The notes beneath the pieces are model-generated. The model had not been told where the DNA came from, did no database searches, and worked only from the letters and a program-made list of their open reading frames with translations. The translations under genes were made by a program, and so were the position numbers. From contig JAIOQI010000021.1 of NCBI GenBank assembly GCA_021413445.1, positions 1 through 47,870 of the forward strand: 47,870 bases of DNA. The letters run 5' to 3'. This document shows, piece by piece, positions 8,470 to 16,537 of this stretch (position 1 is its first letter; every line of letters begins with the position of its first letter). The stretch comes from Alphaproteobacteria bacterium. Its GTDB lineage: Bacteria > Pseudomonadota > Alphaproteobacteria > Micavibrionales > UBA2020.

Positions 8470-10059
8470 ATGAAAGCAGAAATCAAAAACAGCGCGGAAG
8501 TGGTGATTGTCGGTGCCGGCGCCGCCGGCTTGTTCGCGGCCCTCAGCCTCGCGCCGCAGCGCGTCATCGTCCTCAGTGAAAAACCTCTCGGCGGCATTTG
8601 CGCCAGCTGCTGGGCGCAGGGCGGCATTGCAGCGGCGGTGGACAAGGAAGACACGGTTTCCAGCCATGCGGCGGACACCATGAAAGCGGCGGCCGGTACC
8701 GCCGACGCCGAAGTCGTGCGCATGCTCACCGCCGAAGCGCCGCACTACATCAAACTGCTCGAGAACTACGGCGTGAAGTTCGAGCGCGACGCGCAAGGCA
8801 CCTTTAAACTGAGCCGCGAGGCCTGCCATGGCCGCCGCCGGGTGCTGAAAGCCGCCGCCGGGGACGGTTTCGGCTACGAGCTGATGCGGGCGCTGGTGGA
8901 AACGGTCAAAAAAACGCCTTCGATCATTTTTATCGATGGCGTTTCCGCCGAGCGCATTATCCGCCGCAACGGCGCCAATATGGGCGCGGTGCAGGGCGTG
9001 CTTGCCCGCCAGCTCAAGGATGGCCAGCCGGTTGTTTTTGCGGCGCCCGCCGTAATCCTGGCGACCGGCGGCGTGGGCGGGCTTTATGCCGCCACCACCA
9101 ATCCCTTGGGCGCGGTCGGCCGCGGCATTGCGATGGCGGCCACGGCAGGCGCGGTGTTGTCGGACCTCGAATTCGTGCAGTTCCACCCCACCGCGCTGGA
9201 CATCGGCGAAGATCCCGCCCCGCTGGCGACCGAAGCGCTGCGCGGCGAAGGCGCGTACCTTCTGAACAGCCGCGGCGAGCGCTTCATGCTCGATTATCAC
9301 GAAATGGCCGAACTGGCGCCGCGCGACGTCGTCAGCCGCGGCATTTTTGCGCAAATCCAGAAAGGGCAGAAAATTTATCTCGATTGCCGCCATATCGATG
9401 TGGCGCATTTCCCGGCGCTGCTGCAAGCCTGCGCCCGCGCCAACCTCAACCCGCAACGCGACCTGGTGCCGGTGATGCCGGCGGTGCACTACCACATGGG
9501 CGGCGTCGCCACGGACATGAACGGCCGCACCAGCGTGCAGGGCTTATGGGCCTGCGGCGAAGTCGCGGCCACCGGGCTGCACGGCGCCAACCGCCTCGCC
9601 AGCAATTCGCTGATGGAAGCGGTGGTGATGGGCGGCCGCGCCGCGCTGGATGTGCAGAAATTCAAGGGCAAAACCTTCGCCATCAACCTGAATGCCCAGC
9701 CCAAACTGCCGCAAACCGCCAGCCTGGAGCAGGAAAAAGATTCCTTACGCCACATCATGACGGACCTGGTCGGCGTCATCCGCGACGAACAGGGCATGCT
9801 CGAGGCCATCCGCCGCATCGTTAAAATCGCCGAGACGGCAAAAAGCAAGGATACCAAGCTGGCCGATATGGCGCTGGTGGCGCGGCTGGTGGCGGTCTCG
9901 GCGCTGCAGCGCACCGAAAGCCGGGGCGGCCATTGCCGCAGCGACTTCCCGAAAGCGGTGAGGTCTTGGCAGAAGAGGACTTTTGTGACATTAAAGGAAA
10001 TCGACGCACTGACAACGATTGCAACAACCTTAACCGCAAAACTGGAAAACGCAGCATGA
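8470..10059 (+). CDS. nadB: L-aspartate oxidase NadB
   Basis: This FAD enzyme oxidises L-aspartate to iminoaspartate, the first step of de novo NAD synthesis, and passes the unstable product to NadA. The 529-residue protein starts with the dinucleotide-binding fold VVIVGAGAAGLFAAL (residues 11-25). It has the family segment SCWAQGGIAAA near 47-57, VILATGGVGGLY, the active-site region EFVQFHPTAL with EALRGEGA, and the C-terminal FAD contact ANRLASNSLMEAVV. The C-terminal helical domain includes ALQRTESRGGHCRSDFP, typical of the succinate dehydrogenase/aspartate oxidase family. It starts one base after nadA and overlaps nadC by four bases (ATGA). Confidence 0.96.
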   Translation: MKAEIKNSAEVVIVGAGAAGLFAALSLAPQRVIVLSEKPLGGICASCWAQGGIAAAVDKEDTVSSHAADTMKAAAGTADAEVVRMLTAEAPHYIKLLENYGVKFERDAQGTFKLSREACHGRRRVLKAAAGDGFGYELMRALVETVKKTPSIIFIDGVSAERIIRRNGANMGAVQGVLARQLKDGQPVVFAAPAVILATGGVGGLYAATTNPLGAVGRGIAMAATAGAVLSDLEFVQFHPTALDIGEDPAPLATEALRGEGAYLLNSRGERFMLDYHEMAELAPRDVVSRGIFAQIQKGQKIYLDCRHIDVAHFPALLQACARANLNPQRDLVPVMPAVHYHMGGVATDMNGRTSVQGLWACGEVAATGLHGANRLASNSLMEAVVMGGRAALDVQKFKGKTFAINLNAQPKLPQTASLEQEKDSLRHIMTDLVGVIRDEQGMLEAIRRIVKIAETAKSKDTKLADMALVARLVAVSALQRTESRGGHCRSDFPKAVRSWQKRTFVTLKEIDALTTIATTLTAKLENAA

Positions 10060-10919
10060 CCACGAACGTCGCGCCTTTATCGCATCTCATCCTGGAACCG
10101 CTGGTGCGCCTTGCACTGGAGGAAGACCTCGGCCGCGCCGGCGACATCACCAGCGACAGCGTGATTCCCTTTGAGGCCCGCGCAAAGGTCGTGATGGCTT
10201 CCCGTCAAGAAGGCGTGATCGCCGGGCTGGACGCGGCGGAAATCGCCTTCAAGCTTGTGGATTCGACCCTGAGCGTCAAGCGCCTGAAAGCCGAAGGCGC
10301 GGAAGTGAAACCCGGCGACGAGGTGATGGAGATCGAGGGCCGGGCGCGCTCGATCCTCACCGCCGAGCGCGTGGCGCTGAATTTTGTCGGGCGCATGTCG
10401 GGGATTGCGACGCTGACAAATAAAATGGTCAAGGCCGTCGGCAATCATCCGGCAAAAATCTGCTCGACCCGGAAAACCACGCCCGGCCTGCGCGCCGTGG
10501 AGAAATACGCCGTCAAGGCCGGCGGCGGCGCCAACCACCGTCTCGGCCTCGACGATGCGATCCTCATCAAGGACAACCACATCGCGATTGCGGGCGGCGT
10601 CGCCATCGCCCTCCGCCGCGCCAAGGAAAACGCGGGGCATATGGTCAAAATCGAAATTGAAGTCGATACGCTGGAGCAACTCAAGGAAGTTCTGGAAGAA
10701 GGGGCCGATGTCGTGATGCTCGACAATATGAGCCTTGAAGACATGACGGCGGCCGTGAAGATGGTGAACGGCCGCGCCCTGGTCGAGGCTTCCGGCGGCG
10801 TGACGCTGGAGCGCATCCCGAAAATCGCCGCGACCGGGGTGGATATGATTTCCACCGGCGCGCTCACCCATAGCGCCCCCAATTTCGATGTCGGCCTGGA
10901 TTTCAGGGCGGCAGCCTAA
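10056..10919 (+). CDS. nadC: Nicotinate-nucleotide pyrophosphorylase NadC (quinolinate phosphoribosyltransferase)
   Basis: NadC converts quinolinate and PRPP to nicotinate mononucleotide with loss of CO2, completing the three-step pathway encoded here. The 287-residue protein shows the usual motifs: EDLGRAGDITSD near 23-34, ERVALNFVGRMSGIAT, the substrate-binding CSTRKTTPGLRAVEKYAV, and RLGLDDAILIKDNHI. The C-terminal barrel strand is ALVEASGGVTLERIP. The start is the ATG overlapping the nadB stop (ATGA), which implies translational coupling. Its stop codon overlaps the stop of the convergent DMT transporter by four bases. Confidence 0.96.
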   Translation: MTTNVAPLSHLILEPLVRLALEEDLGRAGDITSDSVIPFEARAKVVMASRQEGVIAGLDAAEIAFKLVDSTLSVKRLKAEGAEVKPGDEVMEIEGRARSILTAERVALNFVGRMSGIATLTNKMVKAVGNHPAKICSTRKTTPGLRAVEKYAVKAGGGANHRLGLDDAILIKDNHIAIAGGVAIALRRAKENAGHMVKIEIEVDTLEQLKEVLEEGADVVMLDNMSLEDMTAAVKMVNGRALVEASGGVTLERIPKIAATGVDMISTGALTHSAPNFDVGLDFRAAA

Positions 10920-11821
10920 ACGATTTTCATTTTCGCGCGGCGGCGGGAGAAAAACGGCCCGAACTCGACCAGAAGGATGGCGGCCATAATCAGGCTGCAC
11001 CCAACCCAACCGGGGACCGTCAGGCGCTCGTGCGACAGGAGCGCGCCGGACAGCGCGGCAAAAACCGCCTCCGAACTCATGATGATCGCCGAATCCACCG
11101 AAGGCGTATATTGCTGCGCCACCACCTGCAATGTGTAAGCGATGCCGCCCGACACCGCGCCGGCATAAAGGATGGGATAACCGGCTGCGAGGATGTTGTT
11201 CAGGTCAGGGTGTTCCGTCACAACCGCGGCAAGCAGGGATAACAGGGCCACGGCGCCGTATTGCAGGCAGGACAGCTGGAACGGCGCGCGATGAAGACCC
11301 ATCACCCGTCCCACCAGCGTGATATGCCAGGCGAAGGCCAGGGCGCAGAGCAGGACAAGCAGGTCGCCGCGATTGATCTGGAGGCCGGTTCCGGCGCTGC
11401 CGCCGGAAAGCAGCCAGACGCCGAAGATCGACAGGGCCGCCGCCGGAAAAACCAGCGCGGAAAGCTTTTGCTTGTAAATAAGCCAGCAAATAACGGGGAC
11501 GAACACCACGTAAAGCCCGGTCAGGAAGCCGGCATTGGTGACGGAAGTTTTTACCAGCCCCACCTGCTGCAGGGCGACAGCGCTGAAAAAAACGGCGAAA
11601 AGCAGCAGCATCTCCGGCGTGCGCCAGGCGGCGGCTTTGATCGGCTTCCGCCGCCGCTCCCGGAATGCCAGGGGCAGCACCAGCACGAACGAAATAGAGA
11701 AACGCGCCGCGACGAAAGTAAAAGGGCCGACATGGGCGAGAGCGTCCTTCTGGGCGACAAAAGCCGCGCCCCAGATCATGGCGACCAGTATCAGCAGCAA
11801 ATCGGCGCGCAAACGGGACAT
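10916..11821 (-). CDS. EamA/DMT superfamily transporter
   Basis: A 301-residue inner-membrane protein with two EamA repeats and about ten hydrophobic helices, the drug/metabolite transporter architecture. It starts RADLLLILVAMIWGAAFVAQ, a standard DMT helix 1, and the second half carries GGIAYTLQVVAQQYTPSVDSAIIMSSEAVFAAL, the second EamA signature. The ATG at 11821 follows AAGG by six bases; a further upstream ATG at 11836 lacks such a site. The cargo is unknown; family members export amino acids or metabolites. It converges on nadC with overlapping stops. A role in NAD precursor transport is not supported by anything in the sequence. Confidence 0.9.
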   Translation of the reverse strand: MSRLRADLLLILVAMIWGAAFVAQKDALAHVGPFTFVAARFSISFVLVLPLAFRERRRKPIKAAAWRTPEMLLLFAVFFSAVALQQVGLVKTSVTNAGFLTGLYVVFVPVICWLIYKQKLSALVFPAAALSIFGVWLLSGGSAGTGLQINRGDLLVLLCALAFAWHITLVGRVMGLHRAPFQLSCLQYGAVALLSLLAAVVTEHPDLNNILAAGYPILYAGAVSGGIAYTLQVVAQQYTPSVDSAIIMSSEAVFAALSGALLSHERLTVPGWVGCSLIMAAILLVEFGPFFSRRRAKMKIV

Positions 11822-11861
11822 GATGAACCTTATCATGTGTCAGGGCCGGCATATAGAAAAA

Positions 11862-13661
11862 TTATCCTGTCGGCGACGCTTGGCCTTTTTCGGCAAGGGT
11901 GCGGTTGTAGGCAATGACGAAATCCCGGAATTCCTCTTCCGGGATCGGCTTGATGTACTTGAAGCCCTGCGACTCGTCGCAGCCTTCCTCCCGCAGCAGG
12001 TTTTCATGCTCGATGGTCTCGACGCCCTCGGCAATGACTTTCAGGCCGAGGTTGTGGCCGAGCTGGATGATGGTCCTGACGATGATGCGGTCGTCCTGGT
12101 TTACCGCGGCATTGACGATGAAGGACTGGTCGATCTTGAGGCGGTCGATCGGGAACTGGCGCAGGTAGCTCAAGGAGGAATAGCCGGTGCCGAAATCGTC
12201 CACCGCCAGCTCGATGCCGAGCTGGTGCAGCTGGTTGAGGGTGTTTATGGCGAGCTGCATGCTTTCCATGAACACGCCCTCGGTGACCTCCAGTTCCAGC
12301 CAGCGCGGCTCCAGTTTCGTTTCCTCCAGCACGGCGGAAACCAGGCTCACGATGTCGCCGCGGTGAAACTGCACGCCGGAAATATTGACGGCGATGCGGA
12401 TGGGCGGCAGGCCGCTGTCCTGCCATTTTTTATTGGTCTCGCAGGCCGTGCGCAAAACATATTCCCCGATCGGGACGATCAGCCCGGACTGTTCGGCAAT
12501 CGGGATGAATTCCGAAGGGGGGATGTATTTCCCGCCTTCCTGGCTGGTATCGGGGCGCCACCACCGCAACAGCGCCTCGGCGGCGACCAGGCGGCCCGTC
12601 TTCAGCTCGAACTGCGGATGGTAATGGAGCTTCAGCTGCTTCTGGTCCATGGCGATGCGCAGGTCGCGCAGCATCCGGAATCGCCGCTGGATAATGCGGT
12701 CGAAGTCCTGCGAATAATAGCGCACCGTATCGCGGCCCTCTTCCTTGGCGCGGTTGAGGGCGATATCCGCGTTCTTCAAGAGCTGGTGCGGATCGTCGCC
12801 GTCATCCGGGTAATGCGCCACGCCCATCGAGACGCGCACCTGCAGGCGCTCTTTCGAGATATTCACGGGATCGATCATCGAAACGAAAATTCTTTCAACA
12901 TACACGGCGCTGTCGGGATGCTCCGGCCCCAGGTTGACGATGGCAGTGAACTCATCGGCGCTGACGCGGGCGACCACGGCGTCGGAGGGGAGCGTCTTCA
13001 CCAGCCGCCTGCCGATCGCCTCCAGCAGCCGGTCGCCGACCTCATGCCCCATTGTATCGTTGACGTCCTTGAAGTTATCAAGGTCGATGGAAATGACGGC
13101 CAGCTTGCCCTCCGTCTCCTGCGCTTTCTGCTGGATGCTCTCCCCCAGCTTTTCGAGGAAAAACGTCCGGTTGGGCAATCCGGTCAGGCTGTCGAAATAC
13201 GCCAGCTTGCGGATCTTGTCCTCGGCCTGGGTGCGCAGGCGGACCAGATTGTCGGAATTCTGGCGGATCAGCTCATTGGCGATGCCGACTGTCATGCCGA
13301 TTTCATCACGCGTTTCTTTCTTCAGGCTCCGGATATCAGGGCTCTCCGGATTCTTGACGGCGCTGAGCAGGTTATGACGCAAAACTTCCATCGGGGCCAG
13401 AAACCACCGCTTTAAAACCAGCATCAACAGGCTGGTGACAAGTCCGGCAGCCAGAAGAATGACCGCCGCAGAAAACCCGACAATCTCCTGCCCTGACGCC
13501 GTCAACTTGATGTCATAGGCGCGGAAGATGAAAAACAATACCGCCGCCTGCGCCAGTGAAACGGTCGCAAAAATCGTCACGGCAATGCGCCGGCCGATCC
13601 GGCTCTTCCAGGCACACAAAGGGGGCTGGGCCCCGTCCAGCCCGTTTTCCGCCGGCGCCAT
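11862..13661 (-). CDS. Membrane GGDEF-EAL protein, probable c-di-GMP phosphodiesterase
   Basis: About 600 residues: two membrane helices (roughly 27-50 and 60-84) flanking a short periplasmic loop, a linker, a GGDEF domain (about 150-320) and an EAL domain (about 340-590). The GGDEF signature is degenerate, reading SADEF at about 234-238, so cyclase activity is doubtful, though FDSLTGLPNR and DLDNFKDVND are kept. The EAL domain looks complete: AEALLRW, the Asn of VNISGVQF, the Glu of LELEVTE, DDFGTGYSS, KIDQSF, AEGVET and QGF. The expected reaction is c-di-GMP to pGpG, possibly with GTP sensing by the GGDEF domain. The ATG at 13661 is preferred; a TTG at 13694 would add eleven residues. Confidence 0.9.
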   Translation of the reverse strand: MAPAENGLDGAQPPLCAWKSRIGRRIAVTIFATVSLAQAAVLFFIFRAYDIKLTASGQEIVGFSAAVILLAAGLVTSLLMLVLKRWFLAPMEVLRHNLLSAVKNPESPDIRSLKKETRDEIGMTVGIANELIRQNSDNLVRLRTQAEDKIRKLAYFDSLTGLPNRTFFLEKLGESIQQKAQETEGKLAVISIDLDNFKDVNDTMGHEVGDRLLEAIGRRLVKTLPSDAVVARVSADEFTAIVNLGPEHPDSAVYVERIFVSMIDPVNISKERLQVRVSMGVAHYPDDGDDPHQLLKNADIALNRAKEEGRDTVRYYSQDFDRIIQRRFRMLRDLRIAMDQKQLKLHYHPQFELKTGRLVAAEALLRWWRPDTSQEGGKYIPPSEFIPIAEQSGLIVPIGEYVLRTACETNKKWQDSGLPPIRIAVNISGVQFHRGDIVSLVSAVLEETKLEPRWLELEVTEGVFMESMQLAINTLNQLHQLGIELAVDDFGTGYSSLSYLRQFPIDRLKIDQSFIVNAAVNQDDRIIVRTIIQLGHNLGLKVIAEGVETIEHENLLREEGCDESQGFKYIKPIPEEEFRDFVIAYNRTLAEKGQASPTG

Positions 13662-13816
13662 TTCCGGCTCTTTCTTTTGCTCTAGAGCGTCCAAACCAAC
13701 CCCGCACCGGTCTCAAAAAGGGAAACCTGACCCATGTTAAATGCTAAAGCAATTTGCTTAAAAATGTATGTAAGAGCGGGGCGATCTCTTTGCTTTTTTT
13801 TTATTTGCCTCTAAAC

Positions 13817-13859
13817 TGATAACTATCACCTTGAAAAGGTGTTACATTTACGCTATGTA
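13817..13859 (+). promoter_or_regulatory. Candidate promoter with nested inverted repeats before the cysS group
   Basis: A TTGAAA box (13831-13836) and TATGTA (13854-13859) are spaced by 17 bp, a plausible sigma-70 promoter. Two adjacent inverted repeats overlap the upstream side: TGATAACTATCA (13817-13828) and CACCTTGAAAAGGTG (13827-13841). The second straddles the -35 box. The 210-bp gap 13662-13874 otherwise holds a T-rich stretch and presumably the divergent promoter of the GGDEF-EAL gene. Confidence 0.4.
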
Positions 13860-13874
13860 AAGCAAAGAGGTTTT

Positions 13875-14186
13875 ATGAGTTTTTTTGAACAAATGTCCGG
13901 AAAGGCCCTGCCCAAGGCCGAAGAGGCCGAGGTCAAGATCGACCTTTCCGGCATGGAAAAACCCGATGCCCTGCAGAAACTCGACACGATCGTCAAATAC
14001 TGCAAGAAAACCTCCGCCGCCTCCCTCTACGTCAGTTTTGACCCGGCGCGCGCCGGCGGCGGCGAGACCCTGTTCCAGCCGGTGGTGCGCTATTTCAAGG
14101 TCGAGAAATTCAACGGCTATATCAGCCACGCCGTCCCCCTGATGACAGCGGAAAAAGGCGGCATTTTCGTGGTGTTCAAGCTGTGA
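13875..14186 (+). CDS. Small hypothetical protein, possibly a divergent Smr-like fold
   Basis: A 103-residue cytoplasmic protein with no motif I can name with certainty. The layout IDLSGMEKPDALQKLDTIV, then a strand ASLYVSF, then GGGETLFQPVVRYF and a C-terminal strand GGIFVVFKL recalls the Smr fold (DLHG-x-x-x-x-x-A; GxG; strand at the end). The DLHG histidine is replaced by serine and the GKG loop is not kept. That comparison is inference. The ATG at 13875 follows AGAGG; an earlier in-frame start would run through the promoter. Its stop overlaps the GTG of cysS (GTGA), so it is translationally coupled to cysS. Confidence 0.65.
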   Translation: MSFFEQMSGKALPKAEEAEVKIDLSGMEKPDALQKLDTIVKYCKKTSAASLYVSFDPARAGGGETLFQPVVRYFKVEKFNGYISHAVPLMTAEKGGIFVVFKL

Positions 14187-15562
14187 CCATCCATCTTTAC
14201 AACACGCTGACGCGGCAGAAGGAAGAATTCACGCCGATTGATCCGAAGAAGGTGCGCATTTACATCTGCGGGCCGACGGTATGGAACTATGCCCACATCG
14301 GCAACGGCCGCGCGGCGGTGGTCTTCGACCTGCTGGTGCGGGTGATGCGCCACGCCTATGGCAACAACCACGTGCAATATGTGCGCAACATCACCGACAT
14401 CGACGACAAGATCATCGATGCCGCCCGGCAGAGCGGCGAGAAGATCGACGTCATCACCGAAAAATACGCCCGCATTTACAACGAGGACATGGCGGCGCTC
14501 GGCGCCGCCGCGCCGGATCACCAGCCGCGGGCGACGGAATACGTCCCGCAGATGCTGAAGATGATCGACAAGCTCATCAAGGCCGGCCACGCCTATGAAG
14601 CCGAAGGCCATGTTTTGTTTAATGTGCCGTCATGGCCGGAGTACGGCAAGCTCTCACGCCGCAACCGCGACGACATGATCGCCGGCGCGCGGGTCGAGGT
14701 CGCGCCCTATAAAAAAGATCCGGCGGATTTCGTCCTGTGGAAGCCCTCCACCCCCGACCAGCCAGGCTGGGACAGCCCTTACGGCCGCGGCAGGCCGGGC
14801 TGGCACCTGGAATGCTCGGCGATGAACGAAGCCCTCAACGGCAACCATTTCGACATCCACGCCGGCGGCGAGGACCTGATTTTTCCGCACCATGAAAACG
14901 AGATCGCGCAAAGCACCTGCGCCCACGGCGGCGAGAAGTACGTCAACTACTGGATGCACAACGGCTACCTGATGGTCGAGGGGCAGAAAATGTCGAAATC
15001 GCTCGGCAATGTCGTGCTGGTGCATGATCTTGTCGGCCGCGCGCACGGCGAGGCGATACGCTTGGCCCTCTTAAGCGCGCATTACCGCCAACCCTTTGAC
15101 TGGACGGAAGACCTGCTGCAGCAATCGAAGCGCACGCTGGACCGCTATTACGGACTGCTGCGCGATGCGGGCGGGGTTAAGGCCGCTGCTGTCGGCGCAG
15201 CGCCAAGCTTTATCGCGGCGCTGGAAGACGACCTCAACACGCCGAAGGCCTTTGCCGAACTGGCGGTGATGGCGAAAGACCTCTCCACCGCCAAAACCGC
15301 CGAGGAAAAAGCGCGGGCCAGGGGGATATTCCTCGCCGCCGGAAAACTGATCGGTCTGCTGCAGCAAGACCCGGAGACCTGGTTCAAAGGCGCAACGGAC
15401 GACGAAAGCGCCGTCATCGAGAAAAAAATAGTCGAGTTGCAGGCGGCGCGCGGCGTAAAAGATTATAAAAAGGCCGATGAAATACGCGACCAGCTAAAGC
15501 AGGATTATGCCGTCAGCGTTTCCGTGACGGCGGCGGGCATTACATGGAGGAAAGAATCATGA
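14183..15562 (+). CDS. cysS: Cysteinyl-tRNA synthetase
   Basis: A class I aminoacyl-tRNA synthetase of 459 residues that charges tRNA-Cys. The signature motifs are present: the zinc-ligand and HIGH region [15 protein letters not shown] (residues 29-43), with HIGN in place of [13 protein letters not shown] with the second zinc cysteine; the HHENE zinc region; and KMSKSLGN. The C-terminal anticodon-binding segment ends with [12 protein letters not shown], typical of bacterial CysRS. It starts with GTG overlapping the preceding gene by four bases. Its stop overlaps the next ATG by four bases, so the group appears to be one tightly coupled operon. Confidence 0.96.
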   Translation: MTIHLYNTLTRQKEEFTPIDPKKVRIYICGPTVWNYAHIGNGRAAVVFDLLVRVMRHAYGNNHVQYVRNITDIDDKIIDAARQSGEKIDVITEKYARIYNEDMAALGAAAPDHQPRATEYVPQMLKMIDKLIKAGHAYEAEGHVLFNVPSWPEYGKLSRRNRDDMIAGARVEVAPYKKDPADFVLWKPSTPDQPGWDSPYGRGRPGWHLECSAMNEALNGNHFDIHAGGEDLIFPHHENEIAQSTCAHGGEKYVNYWMHNGYLMVEGQKMSKSLGNVVLVHDLVGRAHGEAIRLALLSAHYRQPFDWTEDLLQQSKRTLDRYYGLLRDAGGVKAAAVGAAPSFIAALEDDLNTPKAFAELAVMAKDLSTAKTAEEKARARGIFLAAGKLIGLLQQDPETWFKGATDDESAVIEKKIVELQAARGVKDYKKADEIRDQLKQDYAVSVSVTAAGITWRKES

Positions 15563-15756
15563 AAGCCAAACACCCGGAAATCTTTTTCGTGCCCAAAGAC
15601 AAGCACCAGATCGCCTGCGATGGCGGCGGCGCGCTCGGTCATCCCAAGGTCTATTACACCTTCGAGGGGCAGGATGAAGTGACCTGCGGCTACTGCGACC
15701 GCCTGTTCACCAAAAAACACGTGGCCGGCGCCAAGCCCCTGGGCAAAACCGCTTGA
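15559..15756 (+). CDS. CHCC-type zinc-finger protein (NDUFS6-like)
   Basis: A 65-residue protein of the zinc-finger CHCC family, related to the NDUFS6 subunit of complex I and common as a stand-alone gene in alphaproteobacteria. The four predicted metal ligands are Cys20, His28, Cys43 and Cys46 (CGYC). The ATG at 15559 follows GGAGG by eight bases and overlaps the cysS stop. The next gene starts within its stop codon. The role as an accessory respiratory-complex or iron-sulfur-related factor is inferred from the family and from the adjacent NifU-like scaffold gene. Confidence 0.85.
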   Translation: MKAKHPEIFFVPKDKHQIACDGGGALGHPKVYYTFEGQDEVTCGYCDRLFTKKHVAGAKPLGKTA

Positions 15757-16181
15757 CGGACGATGACGACAGCCTGATGCAAGTTTACAACCGCGCGCTG
15801 ATGGCCTTGTCCGCGCAGACGGAAACGCCGCGCCATCTTAAAAAACCAGACGTCAGCGCCAAAGCGGTGAGCCCGATTTGCGGCAGCGAGGTGAGGGTCG
15901 AGCTTGCCCTGCATGATAACAAGGTGGTGGATTTCGGCTACGAGGTGGAAGCCTGCGCCCTCACCAGGACCGTCGTCGCGATCATGAAAACGGCCATCCT
16001 TGGCAAAACCCGGGAAGAAATAGCGCAGGCCGGTGCGGCATTGCGAACGATGCTGGAAGGCGGAACGGAACCGGCGGGCGACTGGGCGGATTTAAAAATC
16101 CTGGCCCCGGTGCGGGAATACAAGGCGCGCCACAATTCGATTCTGCTGCCCTTCGAGGCCGTGGAAAAAGCTTTGAAGTAA
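15753..16181 (+). CDS. NifU/IscU-like iron-sulfur cluster scaffold protein
   Basis: A 142-residue protein with the NifU N-terminal fold. Two of the three classic scaffold cysteines are visible: one in SPICGSEVRVEL (Cys43) and one in EVEACALTRTVVAIM (Cys68). The place where IscU has its third cysteine reads ARHNSILLPFEAV, without cysteine. The TTG start at 15753 overlaps the stop of the zinc-finger gene (TTGA); an ATG at 15777 is the alternative and lacks a ribosome site. Close linkage to a CHCC zinc-finger protein suggests a shared role in cluster supply, but this is inference. Family call is firm, start less so. Confidence 0.78.
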   Translation: MTDDDDSLMQVYNRALMALSAQTETPRHLKKPDVSAKAVSPICGSEVRVELALHDNKVVDFGYEVEACALTRTVVAIMKTAILGKTREEIAQAGAALRTMLEGGTEPAGDWADLKILAPVREYKARHNSILLPFEAVEKALK

Positions 16182-16223
16182 CGGCGATAAGCTCTTTATA
16201 AGATTAAGAATCTCCGATGAGAC

Positions 16224-16262
16224 TTGCCTAAGGACGGAGGCCGCTTATATACTTGAAGTATA
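16224..16262 (+). promoter_or_regulatory. Candidate promoter and operator of the DUF1150 gene
   Basis: TTGCCT (16224-16229) and TATATA (16246-16251) form a weak promoter with a 16-bp spacer. A perfect 15-base palindrome TATACTTGAAGTATA (16248-16262, arms of 7 around a single G) overlaps the -10 box and the expected start site, and ends 14 bases before the ATG. It shares the ATACT half with the nadA operators but not their spacing. Confidence 0.4.
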
Positions 16263-16276
16263 GGCAGGAAAAACCC

Positions 16277-16522
16277 ATGGAAAACAACCCGAACGATAAA
16301 AGAGACCTATCGGCGCAGGATTTTTTCTCTGCCCTGTCGAAAAACGACCTCAAAGACCTAGGCGTGGGCAACGTCGCCTATATCAGGCGGCATATCATCG
16401 ACGGCCAGGCCACCTTCGTCCTCTATGCGGCGGACGGTGAGCAGCTTATGGCGCAAAACAGTGAAAACATCCTCCAGCAGGACGCGTGCCACCAGGACTT
16501 AAACTTGGTGACGGTCCACTAA
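16277..16522 (+). CDS. DUF1150 family protein
   Basis: An 81-residue protein of the alphaproteobacterial DUF1150 family. The recognisable core is KDLGVGNVAYIR near 31-42, followed by FVLYAADGEQLM and ending LNLVTVH, matching the family's LGxGxxAYxRP ... LFAADGxP ... VxxH layout. The function is unknown; family genes often sit beside small heat-shock protein genes, which is not the case here. The ATG follows AGGA by eight bases. A palindrome overlaps its predicted promoter. It converges on hpf with 15 bp between stops. Confidence 0.82.
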   Translation: MENNPNDKRDLSAQDFFSALSKNDLKDLGVGNVAYIRRHIIDGQATFVLYAADGEQLMAQNSENILQQDACHQDLNLVTVH

Positions 16523-16537
16523 AAACCCGGCCTGTAA

